Assembly: GCA_026000945.1 (NCBI GenBank)
Contig: BNZI01000003.1
Span: 18,058 to 82,057 of the forward strand
Direction of reading: 5' to 3'
From: Clostridia bacterium
GTDB lineage: Bacteria > Bacillota > Clostridia > Lachnospirales > Lachnospiraceae
Length of the DNA: 64,000 nucleotides
Part shown: positions 27,361-36,713 of the stretch, piece by piece
How the letters are laid out: the number at the start of each line of letters is the position of its first letter
Position numbering within the stretch: the stretch's first letter is position 1
Notes under the pieces: model-generated
What the model was told of the DNA's origin: nothing
Seen by the model: the letters and a program-made list of their open reading frames with translations, nothing else
Databases searched by the model: none
Made by a program: the position numbers and the translations under genes

Positions 27361-28245
27361 TTACTTCCGGAACATTTCATCATTATAGCTTAAGGTACTA
27401 TCCTCTAAAGATTTCAATATCCAATAAGGATTTACACTGATCTCCTGATGGTTTTGTGTGGCAATATAAATCCCTAAGTGCAAATGTACAGCAAAATTAC
27501 CTACTGTTCCCTCTGTTTTTCCGTATCCGCTGTCTCCCATAAAACCTAAAAATTCACCTGCCAGAACTGTATCGCCTACTTTCCAGTCTCTTGCATAATT
27601 ATACAAATGAGCGTAGTACAAATATGCACCACTTGGAGTACGAATACCAATACGCCAGCCTCCTTGTTCCAACCAACCGACTTTTTCAACAATTCCATTA
27701 CTCATACTCAGTACAGGATAAATACCTCTTTGGTTGATCCTCGCCATAATGTCTGTGCCTTCATGTCTTCTTTCTCCCCCATAAGTACGAACATCGTTCC
27801 ATGAATTTGAATAGTCTACATCTAAATCGTTCTTTCTTTCAGATTTTGGAATAGGGAAATAAACTAAGTCCTCTAAAATTGCCTGATAACTAGCTTTCAA
27901 CAAGAGAAAACTATCTTTTTTTGTCTCTATTAATTCTTGATGAAGCTTTAAATAAGGCAGTTTATCAACTGATGTTTCCTTTGTTTTTTGTAAATCGAAA
28001 TTTTCTTTTACCATATAAGTAGTCAGTACATCAAAAAAATCTAATTGATTTTCTATTGCATAACGTTTTGTTCCCGCTAAACCGTATTTTCCAAAATTCA
28101 TGCTGCGAAAATCTTCTTGTTCATTTGTTGTCATATGGAGCTGATAATATTCAGAATAATTCAAAAAATAATGGAATAGAAGAACATTTAAACAAACAAA
28201 GAGAAAAAAAATAAGGCCCCATAAAAATTTAGAAACAATTTTCAT
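27361..28245 (-). CDS. membrane-anchored M23 metallopeptidase
   Basis: 294 residues with an N-terminal anchor (about 8-29) and an LytM/M23 domain at about 150-265. Zinc ligands H161 and D165 in RRHEGTD and H256 in HLHLG; H213 (YAH) and H254 complete the site, so the enzyme should be active on peptidoglycan cross-links outside the membrane. A GGAGG precedes the ATG. It is divergent from the ylbJ gene and followed closely by the alarmone synthetase. In a spore-former a role in engulfment or wall remodelling is possible but unproven. Confidence 0.9.
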   Translation of the reverse strand: MKIVSKFLWGLIFFLFVCLNVLLFHYFLNYSEYYQLHMTTNEQEDFRSMNFGKYGLAGTKRYAIENQLDFFDVLTTYMVKENFDLQKTKETSVDKLPYLKLHQELIETKKDSFLLLKASYQAILEDLVYFPIPKSERKNDLDVDYSNSWNDVRTYGGERRHEGTDIMARINQRGIYPVLSMSNGIVEKVGWLEQGGWRIGIRTPSGAYLYYAHLYNYARDWKVGDTVLAGEFLGFMGDSGYGKTEGTVGNFAVHLHLGIYIATQNHQEISVNPYWILKSLEDSTLSYNDEMFRK

Positions 28246-28346
28246 TTTCCCTCCTTATGGGTTTAGGATGAATAATTGTAAGCCCTTTGTTAAACTGCCT
28301 TCATCTATATGTGAATTTTTCCAAGAAAAGAACATCACAAGCAAAT

Positions 28347-28376
28347 GGTATGAGAAACATTTTTTGTACATAAGAT
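28347..28376 (+). promoter_or_regulatory. possible sporulation-sigma promoter of the ylbJ-type gene
   Basis: GGTATGA (28347-28353), a 15-nt gap, then CATAAGAT (28369-28376), loosely resembling sigma-E/G boxes (-10 CATACAAT-like, 6 of 8). Directly after it GATAAAG and CTTTATC form a hairpin before the ribosome site. The match is weak. Confidence 0.3.
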
Positions 28377-28409
28377 AAAGAAATCAGCTTTATCGTTGGA
28401 GAAAAAAAG

Positions 28410-29330
28410 TTGAAAAAAGTAATTTATCGTTTGGCCAGTTTGTTTTTTTTATTTTTTCTATTAATTAATCCCAAATTATCAATCGAAGGAGCAAAAACAG
28501 GTTTACTCTTTTGGTTTAATATTTTAGTTCCTACTTTACTTCCCTTTTTAATTGGTTCTAATCTTATTTTATCTTTACAAGCACAAAAGTATATTACTTT
28601 TTTTCTGGAAAAACCTTTAAGATGGTTTGCTCACTTAAGTGAAAGTGGCTGTTATACTTTTTTTATTGGTTTACTTTGCGGATACCCCATGGGAGCAAAG
28701 ACATGTAATGATTTACTGACCAACGGTCAATTAGAAAAAAAAGAAGCGGAATATTTACTTAGTTTTTGTAATCATGCCAGCCCTATGTTTTTATGTGGTT
28801 TTGTAATGTTTATACTACCTGTTAGCCATTCTAGACTGTTTTTGCTTGCTTATTATCTCCCTATACTATTTTTCATGTTTATCGGCAAATATGTTTATGG
28901 CATAAAAAGACCTGTGAAAATGAGCCATCATCATGCCGAAAAAACAAACCTCACGTTTAACCTTTTGGATCAATCCATACATAATGCCCTAGAAACGATA
29001 CTTAAAATTGGAGGACATATCATTTTCTTTTCCATTTTAGAAAGCTGGTTTTTACTGTTACCTATTTCACAACCTTTAGTGAAAACCTTACTGCTAGCGG
29101 GTACAGAAATGACTACTGGAATTGTATCCATTCATCAATTTTATCCCGCAAGCACCTTAGGCGAAATACTGGCTTTAGCAGCCTGTGCTTTTGGAGGTCT
29201 ATCCGGTATTAGTCAAAGTAAGGCTGTACTAAAAAATTCACAACTATCCATTGTTCCTTATATTACTGGAAAGATCATTCATTCCCTGCTCGCTGTTTTC
29301 TTTTTCCTGATTGGCCTATCTGTCTTATAA
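28410..29330 (+). CDS. ylbJ: YlbJ/SpoVV-type sporulation membrane protein
   Basis: 306 residues, about eight membrane spans, of the Gate/nucleoside-recognition fold. Conserved features are LFWFNILVPTLLPFLIG, the glycine motif GLLCGYPMGAK and SFCNHASPMF. SpoVV (YlbJ) of Bacillus carries dipicolinate across the outer forespore membrane; the same role here is inferred from the family and from spoIVA nearby. The start codon is TTG at 28410 with a GGAG 8 nt upstream. It stands alone and diverges from the M23 gene. Confidence 0.85.
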   Translation: MKKVIYRLASLFFLFFLLINPKLSIEGAKTGLLFWFNILVPTLLPFLIGSNLILSLQAQKYITFFLEKPLRWFAHLSESGCYTFFIGLLCGYPMGAKTCNDLLTNGQLEKKEAEYLLSFCNHASPMFLCGFVMFILPVSHSRLFLLAYYLPILFFMFIGKYVYGIKRPVKMSHHHAEKTNLTFNLLDQSIHNALETILKIGGHIIFFSILESWFLLLPISQPLVKTLLLAGTEMTTGIVSIHQFYPASTLGEILALAACAFGGLSGISQSKAVLKNSQLSIVPYITGKIIHSLLAVFFFLIGLSVL

Positions 29331-29471
29331 TCATGCACTTCTAGAAAAAAGTACGATGACTATTTGAACAGGTTCTAAACAGCAAATAGTTATATCCGTA
29401 TAATATTTAAGCCAGAAGAGATAGGAGTTTACTGCAAACTAAAACTTACCATGAAATCTTGCACAATTCCT

Positions 29472-30068
29472 CTACTCTTCGATTGAGGGGGGCTGATGAG
29501 ACTCTACATTGAGTTCCTGCCGATTATGTACAATAAGTTCATGGCTAGAGCTAAGAGAAGCAAAACAAGATTCAAAGCGATCTTTTGCTTCTGTCAAGGT
29601 ATTTTCTAAAATGGTTTGAATGGATGACAGCATATCATCGGTATACTGAATCGTAGCAAAGCGGATTTGCTCCGCTTCTTCGTCTGCCACATCTAGAATT
29701 TCTCGAGCCTTATTTTGAGCAATTTCTACGAGTTCCTGACCTTTTTTCTGCGCTTCATCCAAAATTTCATTGGCTTGACTGTATGCCTTTTGCATAATCT
29801 CATGCTCATTGATTAACTCATGTGTATGCGCTGTAGCTTCTCGCACAATCGTATTGGCCTGCCTTTTGGCATCTGTCAAAATTGCCTCCTGATTGCTCAC
29901 AATTTTTTGGTATTTTTTGATTTCTTCCGGGGCACGCAGGCGCAACTCTTCCAGTAACTCTTCCAATTCTTCTTTGATAACAATAATTTTTGTACTGGAT
30001 AAAGGATAATACTTACAATTATCTAGATACTCCTCAATTTCACTGATTAATTCTTCAATTTTGCTCAT
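29472..30068 (-). CDS. coiled-coil protein (ATP-synthase b/E-subunit-like)
   Basis: 198 residues, almost wholly helical: an N-terminal region starting MSKIEELISEIEEYLDN, then a long heptad-rich Ala/Glu/Lys coiled coil (about 45-180) and a disordered tail. It resembles the ATPase-like coiled-coil proteins that follow coaD in clostridia; no catalytic residues are present. The start overlaps the coaD stop by 4 nt. A structural or DivIVA-like scaffold role is conceivable but unsupported. Confidence 0.7.
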   Translation of the reverse strand: MSKIEELISEIEEYLDNCKYYPLSSTKIIVIKEELEELLEELRLRAPEEIKKYQKIVSNQEAILTDAKRQANTIVREATAHTHELINEHEIMQKAYSQANEILDEAQKKGQELVEIAQNKAREILDVADEEAEQIRFATIQYTDDMLSSIQTILENTLTEAKDRFESCFASLSSSHELIVHNRQELNVESHQPPSIEE

Positions 30069-30547
30069 ACTTGATATACATCCTTTAAACGTTTTTCTAC
30101 AATTTCAGGTACAAAAGCTTGAATGTTTCCCCCTAATCTTGCTACTTCCTTTACGGTAGTTGAACTTAAATAAGCATAAGCCAAGTTGGTAGTCAAAAAA
30201 ATTGTATCTATTTCTGATGAAAGTACCCTATTTGTTTGTGCCAATTGCATTTCATATTCTAAATCTGTGATTGCACGTAAACCGCGAATCACTACACGAG
30301 CTTCGCATTTTTTTACAAAATCTACTAATAATCCGTCAAAAGCTACTACTTTCACTGTCGGAAAATTCTTGGTCACTTCCCGAATCATCTCCATTCGCTC
30401 TGCCGCTGTAAATAAAGGTTTTTTTGCGCGATTATGTAAAACTCCCACGATCACTTCATCAAAAATCGCGCAAGACCTTTCAATAAGATCTAAATGACCT
30501 AAAGTAATGGGATCAAAACTTCCCGGATAAATTGCTCTTTTCATCAC
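30065..30547 (-). CDS. coaD: phosphopantetheine adenylyltransferase
   Basis: Fourth step of coenzyme A synthesis: 4'-phosphopantetheine plus ATP gives dephospho-CoA. 160 residues. Nucleotidyltransferase signature YPGSFDPITLGH at 7-18, including the TxGH motif, and the C-terminal YAYLSSTTVKE segment. Two adjacent ATG codons occur at the start; the second (30544) gives the conserved MKRAIYPGS. It overlaps rsmD and the coiled-coil gene by 4 nt each, so the three are translationally coupled. Confidence 0.96.
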   Translation of the reverse strand: MMKRAIYPGSFDPITLGHLDLIERSCAIFDEVIVGVLHNRAKKPLFTAAERMEMIREVTKNFPTVKVVAFDGLLVDFVKKCEARVVIRGLRAITDLEYEMQLAQTNRVLSSEIDTIFLTTNLAYAYLSSTTVKEVARLGGNIQAFVPEIVEKRLKDVYQV

Positions 30548-31131
30548 TCATTTCCTCCGGCAAAAAGTCTATTCTGGTCTTTTGCTAAAAACACGTGCTT
30601 ATTATTTTTATAAATTTTTTCTTTTAAAATCGACAGACCTAAACCACCCACATAAGAAAAATCCGTATGTTTTTCTGCTTCTACGATAATCTGCGTACGA
30701 ACGGAAAGAAAAGAAGCCTTTGCCAAAATAGCCAAAACTTCCTTTTCTATTTCCTTGCCATAAGGAGGATCTAAAAAAACAATATCAAAAACTTTTGCTT
30801 TTTTTTGTTCTAAACGTTTTAAGGCAAAAAAAACATTTTCTTCATAAACCTCAGCTTTATCTTGTAAACGTGTATACGCTAAATTCTCCCGAATACATAA
30901 ACAAGCCGGTTTATACTGATCAACAAAAACGCAAAAATTTGCACCACGACTCAATGCCTCTATGCCTATTCCTCCGCTTCCAGCAAATAAATCCAAAATT
31001 CCTGCCTGTGGAATGTCATATTGTATTACATTAAACAGCGTTTCTTTTATCCGATCTGAAGTCGGTCGCACTTCCATACCGGAAACGGTTTTCAGCGGCA
31101 TTCGTTTAGCTGTACCAGAAATCACTCTCAT
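30544..31131 (-). CDS. rsmD: 16S rRNA (guanine966-N2)-methyltransferase
   Basis: Methylates G966 of 16S rRNA using SAM. 195 residues from the ATG at 31131, which has AGGAG 8 nt upstream; an upstream ATG at 31185 overlaps the promoter and is unlikely. SAM site DLFAGSGGIGIE at 47-58 and catalytic DPPYG at 121-125. The MRVISGTAKR N-terminus is the normal family start. First gene of rsmD-coaD-coiled coil. Confidence 0.94.
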   Translation of the reverse strand: MRVISGTAKRMPLKTVSGMEVRPTSDRIKETLFNVIQYDIPQAGILDLFAGSGGIGIEALSRGANFCVFVDQYKPACLCIRENLAYTRLQDKAEVYEENVFFALKRLEQKKAKVFDIVFLDPPYGKEIEKEVLAILAKASFLSVRTQIIVEAEKHTDFSYVGGLGLSILKEKIYKNNKHVFLAKDQNRLFAGGNE

Positions 31132-31156
31132 TACTCTTCTCCTATAATTGTTCTTC

Positions 31157-31185
31157 ATTATAATATACTTTAACTCAAGAAGCAA
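31157..31185 (-). promoter_or_regulatory. promoter of the rsmD-coaD operon
   Basis: Minus-strand -35 TTGCTT (31180-31185), 17-nt spacer, -10 TATAAT (31157-31162), about 25 nt before the rsmD start codon. Good match and position. Confidence 0.7.
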
Positions 31186-31422
31186 GACTAGGCTTTGATG
31201 ATTTGATTTTTGGGGTATAATCAGTATTTACGAATATGCCATCATTCATACTTCGACATTTTTTGTTTGATGACTTTTAACGATAATGAAAGGGTCATCC
31301 CACTTACCCATCAAACCCTATTATATTGCAGACTACACTCCTCAATAGTCTGCACCAAGTGTAAACTGTTGTTTCTCTATGCCGGCAAGAAGTAGATGCA
31401 TACCTACTCACACCAAATGCTT

Positions 31423-31614
31423 CTATTTTGGCTGTTTAATAAATTTTGAAAAGACGTTATCGTACAATTTAAAACTTATACGAAGCATCGTTTTTCGGGT
31501 GGAACTAGATTTGCAGTATGGTTTCCCACGATGAAACTCAGAACATTTTTTGCAATCTCCCCACATTTCGCAAGTTGTGTGTGTACAAACACAATTAGCA
31601 TTTTCCTTTTTCAT
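31423..31614 (-). CDS. small cysteine-rich protein coupled to the EFR1 ferredoxin
   Basis: 63 residues with seven cysteines spaced C-x-C-x4-C-x5-C-x2-C...C in the first 35 (CVCTHTTCEMWGDCKKC, then PYCK), the pattern of a small metal-binding knuckle. It resembles short clostridial proteins with a C...C...GNC..C.....YC layout. The ATG overlaps the stop of the ferredoxin gene by 4 nt, strong evidence that it is real and made with it. A role as iron or zinc donor or assembly partner is inference. Confidence 0.72.
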   Translation of the reverse strand: MKKENANCVCTHTTCEMWGDCKKCSEFHRGKPYCKSSSTRKTMLRISFKLYDNVFSKFIKQPK

Positions 31615-32381
31615 CGTAATTCTTCCTTTCTCATCAAATCTTTTACACTAATATCCGGATGGTGATAACGCTCGCGCTGTTTTGTCTTGTCACGATAATT
31701 TATGGCTTTTTGCGGACACCATTGCAAACAAGCTAGACACTGCTCGCAATGGTCGCCAAATTTTGGTTTACCATCTTTGATTTTAATATTGCGTACCGAA
31801 CATATTTTAGCGCACAATCCACAGGAGGTACAATCATCGCTGACATGATATTTAAGCACAGTTTTGCGAACTCCACACCTAAATATCCACGAAGGTAACG
31901 ACATAAGCGGATTCAACTTCCCACAAGGACGACTCTCTCTATCACGGATTGAAACAGCAATTTTAGAAAGTTTTTTGGCAGCAACGGCGTTTACACTATC
32001 TACGTTTTCCGATCTACTGTACCGCAAAATATAGTTTGAACCCATCTGCAAGACCGTCCCATAATCCAAGCCTTGTCCCATCGGCGTTAGTAATGCATTG
32101 ATTTGTTTCAGCCCATTCCATTCGCCTCCACCATATGTCGCAACAGCAAACAAATATACACTTTTTGGAATTTTAAGCGATTTTACAAAATCTTTAACAA
32201 TAAGCGGAATGCCGCCGAAATAGATGGGGTAGATGAATCCAATACGCTCGTAATCGAATAAATCCACACCAAAATGGTCAGGAATAGCTGCGAGTTTCGT
32301 GTCACCAAGCACCGCCGCAATTTCCCTTGCAGCTTTCAGACTATTTCCTGTTCCAGTGAAATAAAAGATAATGTTCATCAT
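31611..32381 (-). CDS. EFR1-family flavodoxin-ferredoxin fusion
   Basis: 256 residues. Residues 1-150 form a flavodoxin-like FMN domain (phosphate loop TGTGNSL at 9-15). Two 4Fe-4S sites follow: C184, C187, C190, C194 and C212, C215, C218, C222. Such proteins carry low-potential electrons in clostridia; the partner is unknown. The second codon is also ATG. The stop overlaps a tiny Cys-rich gene. It is not clearly joined to hemZ upstream (about 130 bp gap). Confidence 0.9.
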   Translation of the reverse strand: MMNIIFYFTGTGNSLKAAREIAAVLGDTKLAAIPDHFGVDLFDYERIGFIYPIYFGGIPLIVKDFVKSLKIPKSVYLFAVATYGGGEWNGLKQINALLTPMGQGLDYGTVLQMGSNYILRYSRSENVDSVNAVAAKKLSKIAVSIRDRESRPCGKLNPLMSLPSWIFRCGVRKTVLKYHVSDDCTSCGLCAKICSVRNIKIKDGKPKFGDHCEQCLACLQWCPQKAINYRDKTKQRERYHHPDISVKDLMRKEELR

Positions 32382-32510
32382 ACTTCCTCTCGCTTTTTCT
32401 GGATAAATACCGAATCATTTTTCACCTAGCTTCTTTTGTTGTCATTCACTTGTTTTTCGTTACTATTATTGTTTGTCAATCGTTGATTATTTTTATTTAT
32501 CCAAGCAATA

Positions 32511-33965
32511 TTACAGATTTCCCAAAACCTGTGCTTTTCTTTGAATCATTTCTTCTATTCGAGCAATATAATGCCCAACATCTTTTACATTCTCTAAACG
32601 CTGTATACGATTTTCAGGAAAAAATACTAATTTTGTGCTTGCGCCAGCTCCTGCTGCTAAAATAGAGTGTTTCTCTTCCATAATCAGCATGTTGTAAAAG
32701 CTTTCTTTTCCTTTTTTGCTGTAACCCACATTTTCTAGGTTACCTTCCATATTTTTTTGTCTATATAAATAGTACGGATGACAGTCCATCTCTTGCATCG
32801 CTTGATGAACCATTTGCATGGTTTTTTCACTATGATGCATTTGCCAATCCTGAAATTGATTTAAGTAAGTCTGCCCGATGGTCAAAATAGAAGCTCTTTT
32901 CCATGCCAAAGAATGTATAGTTACACTATCTGGATTCATTTTCTTGCATTCCGACATGCTATAAGCAATATCTTCTATGCTTTCATTTGGTAATCCCAAA
33001 ATAAAATCCATATTAATTTGCTCAAATCCACATTTTTTAGCTAAAAAATAACTGTCATAAATTTCTTGTACCGAATGTTTACGACCGATTAATTGCAAGG
33101 TTTCTTCCTTCATGCTTTGCGGATTAATCGATAAGCGATTTACTCCATATTTTTTTAATACAAGCAATTTTTCTTCGTTAATGGTATCCGGTCTGCCCGC
33201 TTCCACACAAAATTCCTTCACTTCTTCAAAAGGAAAAAGCTCTCTGATTTTTTGGCATAGCAATTCCAAGTATTGGGCAGAAACAGAAGTCGGCGTACCC
33301 CCACCTACATAAACACTATAAAGCTTTTTATGACGGAATTTTTGGGCAATGTATTCTAATTCTTGAATCAAGCAAGAAAAATACTCCTCTAGGCGTTTTT
33401 CCCACTGTAAAATCAAATATGCCGGAAAGGAACAGTAAAAACAGCGACTAGGACAAAAAGGAATAGAAATATACAAACTATAACTATTTTCTAAATCCAA
33501 AAATTTTAAAATATCCCATTCCGTTTTTGCTGTTTGTGTACAAAGCTTGCTTTTTTCTTTCGAAGCGAAGTATTCCTTCTGCAAATGTAAAACGATTTCT
33601 TCTTCCGAAAAACCTCTTTCCCACAAGGCATAAGCAATTTTGCTCGGACGTATCCCAGTCAAACTTCCCCAAGGAAGTGTTTTATTTGTATATTCTTGTA
33701 GTACCAGGTATAAAGCTCTCTTAATCTCATTTTTACGGGTTAAGGCATCTCCATCCAAAGATATATCATATTTCCATTTCTTTTCTTTTTGCAAAACAAA
33801 GCTTACTCCACTTTGTTCAATTCCTATTTCTAAGTGTAAATCATTTTTTTCTACTTTTTCCGGCATATTTTCTGTACATACGATCTTTTCTTTTGGAAAA
33901 AAAGCCATGAGCAATGCTCGTATTTCCTCTACCAGCTTATCTTGCTTCATTACGATAATAATCAT
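32511..33965 (-). CDS. hemZ: coproporphyrinogen III dehydrogenase-like radical SAM protein HemZ
   Basis: Radical-SAM protein of the HemN/HemW clan, HemZ branch. About 484 residues. The N-terminal extension contains WGSLTGIRPSK at 99-109, typical of HemZ, and the cluster motif CPSRCFYC places ligands at C171, C175 and C178, followed by GGGTPT. Known HemZ members are thought to be oxygen-independent coproporphyrinogen oxidases; no other heme genes are here and it may serve another role. The start could be the ATG at 33965 or 33950; neither has a good ribosome site. It follows pcp. Confidence 0.9.
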   Translation of the reverse strand: MIIIVMKQDKLVEEIRALLMAFFPKEKIVCTENMPEKVEKNDLHLEIGIEQSGVSFVLQKEKKWKYDISLDGDALTRKNEIKRALYLVLQEYTNKTLPWGSLTGIRPSKIAYALWERGFSEEEIVLHLQKEYFASKEKSKLCTQTAKTEWDILKFLDLENSYSLYISIPFCPSRCFYCSFPAYLILQWEKRLEEYFSCLIQELEYIAQKFRHKKLYSVYVGGGTPTSVSAQYLELLCQKIRELFPFEEVKEFCVEAGRPDTINEEKLLVLKKYGVNRLSINPQSMKEETLQLIGRKHSVQEIYDSYFLAKKCGFEQINMDFILGLPNESIEDIAYSMSECKKMNPDSVTIHSLAWKRASILTIGQTYLNQFQDWQMHHSEKTMQMVHQAMQEMDCHPYYLYRQKNMEGNLENVGYSKKGKESFYNMLIMEEKHSILAAGAGASTKLVFFPENRIQRLENVKDVGHYIARIEEMIQRKAQVLGNL

Positions 33966-33987
33966 AAATTCTTTTTAACAGAGTGTA

Positions 33988-34632
33988 TTAAAACTCCGTT
34001 CCTCCAACTGTTTTTACATCTTTACCATAGCGTACAATTGCCAAGACAGCCGCTTCTAATCCTTTGACAATATCGCTCAAAGACATAGACGGCACAGGAC
34101 TAGGACGATTTACCACCTGTTCCGGAATAAAAGGTACATGGATAAATCCACCTCTTATCTTAGGATAGCTTTTTTCTAGATGGTACAACACACCATACAT
34201 CAAATGATTGCACACAAAAGTACCTGCCGTATTGGACACACTAGAGGGCAAACCTGTTTCTTTTATTTGCAATACCATTGCTTTAATTGGAAGCGTAGAA
34301 AAATAGGCAGACGCACCGTTCTCATAAATTGGCTGATCAATAGGTTGATTACCTTTATTATCTTGAATGCGAGCATCATTTACATTAATTGCTACACGCT
34401 CCGGAGTCAATTCAAAACGTCCTCCCGCTTGCCCTACACAAAGTACGGCATCCGGTTTTTCTTTCTCTATCGCCGAAACTACCACTTGTATAGACTCATC
34501 AAATACGGTAGGTACTTCTAATTTCGTAATGTCTGCCCCTTCTAGCTCATCCGGTAAAAGCTTTACCGCTTCTAAAGCCGGATTGACGGAATCTCCTCCA
34601 AAAGGATCAAAGGCTGTCAATAATACTTTCAT
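33988..34632 (-). CDS. pcp: pyroglutamyl-peptidase I
   Basis: Cysteine peptidase (C15) that removes N-terminal pyroglutamate, releasing 5-oxoproline. 214 residues. Catalytic triad at E78, C141 and H165, the same spacing as in the Bacillus enzyme (E81, C144, H168), and the [12 protein letters not shown] start is standard. Upstream on the same strand lie DUF979 and DUF969, putative membrane transporters usually linked with pcp. An intergenic element of 310 bp separates them here. AAGGAG lies before the ATG. Confidence 0.95.
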   Translation of the reverse strand: MKVLLTAFDPFGGDSVNPALEAVKLLPDELEGADITKLEVPTVFDESIQVVVSAIEKEKPDAVLCVGQAGGRFELTPERVAINVNDARIQDNKGNQPIDQPIYENGASAYFSTLPIKAMVLQIKETGLPSSVSNTAGTFVCNHLMYGVLYHLEKSYPKIRGGFIHVPFIPEQVVNRPSPVPSMSLSDIVKGLEAAVLAIVRYGKDVKTVGGTEF

Positions 34633-34651
34633 TTTTCTCCTTATCTACTAC

Positions 34652-34961
34652 CTAGGGTGTGTTCACACTACCGGGAGAGATCTATTTTTTGTAGATTTTG
34701 TGCTATTCTTTGTTTAGATCTTATTTAGTATCTCACTTACGAGAGAATATTGGTCTATTTTTCCTCCTACAGTACCTAAATCCCTTGAAATATTTCCAAT
34801 ATGTCAGAAAAAAACTATCCTCAACATTCTCCTCGCTCAAAAATGTAAAACAAACTCTTTATTTTCTTGAAATACGCACCGTATGTCTACAAAAATTTGC
34901 CTTGCGGGGCGGAAAATCTACACAAAATCTGGACATTTCAGATAATGTGAACACACCTTAG
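34652..34961. mobile_element. family-1 MITE-like element, 310 bp, between DUF979 and pcp
   Basis: Best-preserved copy. Left end CTAGGGTGTGTTCACACTAC (from 34652), right end ending at 34961 is its reverse complement with 3 mismatches of 20. Non-coding. A nested family-2 module spans about 34714-34860 (core in reverse at 34784-34802). The left end is only 20 nt from the pcp start codon. It fills most of the 374-bp gap. Confidence 0.8.
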
Positions 34962-35006
34962 TAACTTATCTCATCAGCGAAAGTAAATGAGATGCAACAA
35001 GCTTCT

Positions 35007-35945
35007 TTAAAAAGCCAAAAAATACATCAATGCTACATGAACCACTAACATGGTAATGGCAACAGGCACTTGAGCTTTAATAATCATATACTTATTTTTT
35101 GTTTCCAACAAAGCCGCTGGCATAATATTGAAATTTGCAGCCATAGGAGTGAGCAAAGTACCGCAATATCCTGCTGTCAAACCCAATGCACCTACAACCA
35201 CTGGATTTGCTCCTTGTGCAATTAAAAAAGGAATTCCTATACCCACAGTGATTACAGAAAAAGCTGCAAAACCATTCCCCATAATTACTGTAAATAATGC
35301 CATACCCACACAATACGCAATCACGGCAGCCAAACGGTTTCCCTCAGGAATAATTGCCGAAACACTGCCCGAAACAATATTGCCTATTCCCGCTACGGTA
35401 AATACTGCCCCCAAAGCTGCCAAAAGCTGAGGCAAAATACCTGTAGGCCCTACACTGTCCATCAGCCTTACCCCATCCTTGACTGCAAGATTTGGCTTTG
35501 CTTTGGTAACAAAAAAAGCAATCACCAAAGCAATCGTTGCTGAAATTCCAATCGCATTATTTGCCCCTAAAGCAGGTAAAAGTGTTGCAACAACTAAAGC
35601 AAAAATGGCTAAACCTAAAGCAGGAATAAAGACTTTATTGCCTAAGCGATTCGCATTTTCTCGACTTTCTTCCGGTGTAGGCACATCACTTTTGCTCAGT
35701 TTTACTTGACCTTGTGCGCTTAAACAAGCAATCAGTATAATAGCAATTCCACTTATCCAATGCGGAATATAAGGACCAAAAATAAAGGTAAGAGCTAGCA
35801 AAAACCAAAAAACGGCTGTTCCGACTCTGGTTTCTAGCTGAGTATCTTCTAGAGCTTTCAAACCTACTAAAATAAAAATAATTCCAATGATTGAAAAATA
35901 GATTTCTGCAATAAACTCAGAGACACCTGCAACCTGCAACATCAT
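35007..35945 (-). CDS. DUF979 family permease subunit (putative 5-oxoproline transport)
   Basis: 312 residues with about 8-9 spans and glycine/proline-rich loops, matching DUF979, which is nearly always paired with DUF969 and often with pcp. The overall look is that of ion-coupled organic-acid permeases. It overlaps DUF969 by 4 nt. Transport of 5-oxoproline or a related compound is inferred from the linkage with pcp, not shown. Confidence 0.82.
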   Translation of the reverse strand: MMLQVAGVSEFIAEIYFSIIGIIFILVGLKALEDTQLETRVGTAVFWFLLALTFIFGPYIPHWISGIAIILIACLSAQGQVKLSKSDVPTPEESRENANRLGNKVFIPALGLAIFALVVATLLPALGANNAIGISATIALVIAFFVTKAKPNLAVKDGVRLMDSVGPTGILPQLLAALGAVFTVAGIGNIVSGSVSAIIPEGNRLAAVIAYCVGMALFTVIMGNGFAAFSVITVGIGIPFLIAQGANPVVVGALGLTAGYCGTLLTPMAANFNIMPAALLETKNKYMIIKAQVPVAITMLVVHVALMYFLAF

Positions 35946-36643
35946 TCTTTTTCCTCCTGATTATCTTTATTTCCTATCTTTTTTAATTGATAGTCCAGAA
36001 AATAATTATGTACAGCTCCTACCAAAACGGCAATGATGCAAACTGGAATAGACATTTTTGCTATATCCAAAGCCGTGACCGCAAATCCTTGTTCCGACAA
36101 AGTAGAAACAATCAATAAAGTTCCCGAAGCTCCCATAAAGCAGTTTTGGGAAAAGAAATTACCAAAGTTTTCGCTAGCAGCACTGTAGCCCTTGATATAT
36201 TCTTCCGCTTTTTTATCTTCTTTACCATATTTTGCTACAAACGCCGCCTGTACCATAGGATTAATCAGCGGACGCACAAATTGCGGATGACCCCCAAGCC
36301 GCAAAGAAGCCGCCCCTGCAATGGAACGAATAACTTGGTATAGCGTCAACAAAAAACCTGATGTAGCATTTTTTAAACGTTTAATTAAATCTACCGCCTT
36401 TTCTTTGAGTCCATAACGCTCACAAAGACCGATAACCGGCAAAGTTAAAACAAATAGCGTAGCTACCCTTTGTGAAATGAAAGATTTCCCTAAAATATTT
36501 AAAATATCCATCAGGGTCATATTGGAGACCAAGCCAGTTACCACACCCGCCAATACGACTGTAGCAATCGTATCCACTTTGAAGACAAAACCCAGCACCA
36601 CAATCAATACTCCCAATAGTGGCAAATAATCAAATAAACCCAT
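35942..36643 (-). CDS. DUF969 family permease subunit (putative 5-oxoproline transport)
   Basis: 233 residues from the ATG at 36643, which has AGGAGGGG about 6 nt upstream (an ATG at 36664 lacks one). About six spans; conserved features include LPVIGLCERYGLKEKA and GHPQFVRPLINPM. It is the partner of DUF979, overlapping it by 4 nt. Function unproven, as for DUF979. Confidence 0.82.
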   Translation of the reverse strand: MGLFDYLPLLGVLIVVLGFVFKVDTIATVVLAGVVTGLVSNMTLMDILNILGKSFISQRVATLFVLTLPVIGLCERYGLKEKAVDLIKRLKNATSGFLLTLYQVIRSIAGAASLRLGGHPQFVRPLINPMVQAAFVAKYGKEDKKAEEYIKGYSAASENFGNFFSQNCFMGASGTLLIVSTLSEQGFAVTALDIAKMSIPVCIIAVLVGAVHNYFLDYQLKKIGNKDNQEEKE

Positions 36644-36713
36644 ATTTCCCCTCCTTATTTTCACTAAGAACCTATTTTCTATTTTCTAACGAGTAGCATT
36701 TTATGTATCATTT

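Noticed and set aside
31210..31395. 61-residue plus-strand ORF downstream of the rsmD promoter
   Set aside because: No ribosome site, no family resemblance, and two small hairpins lie inside; probably chance.
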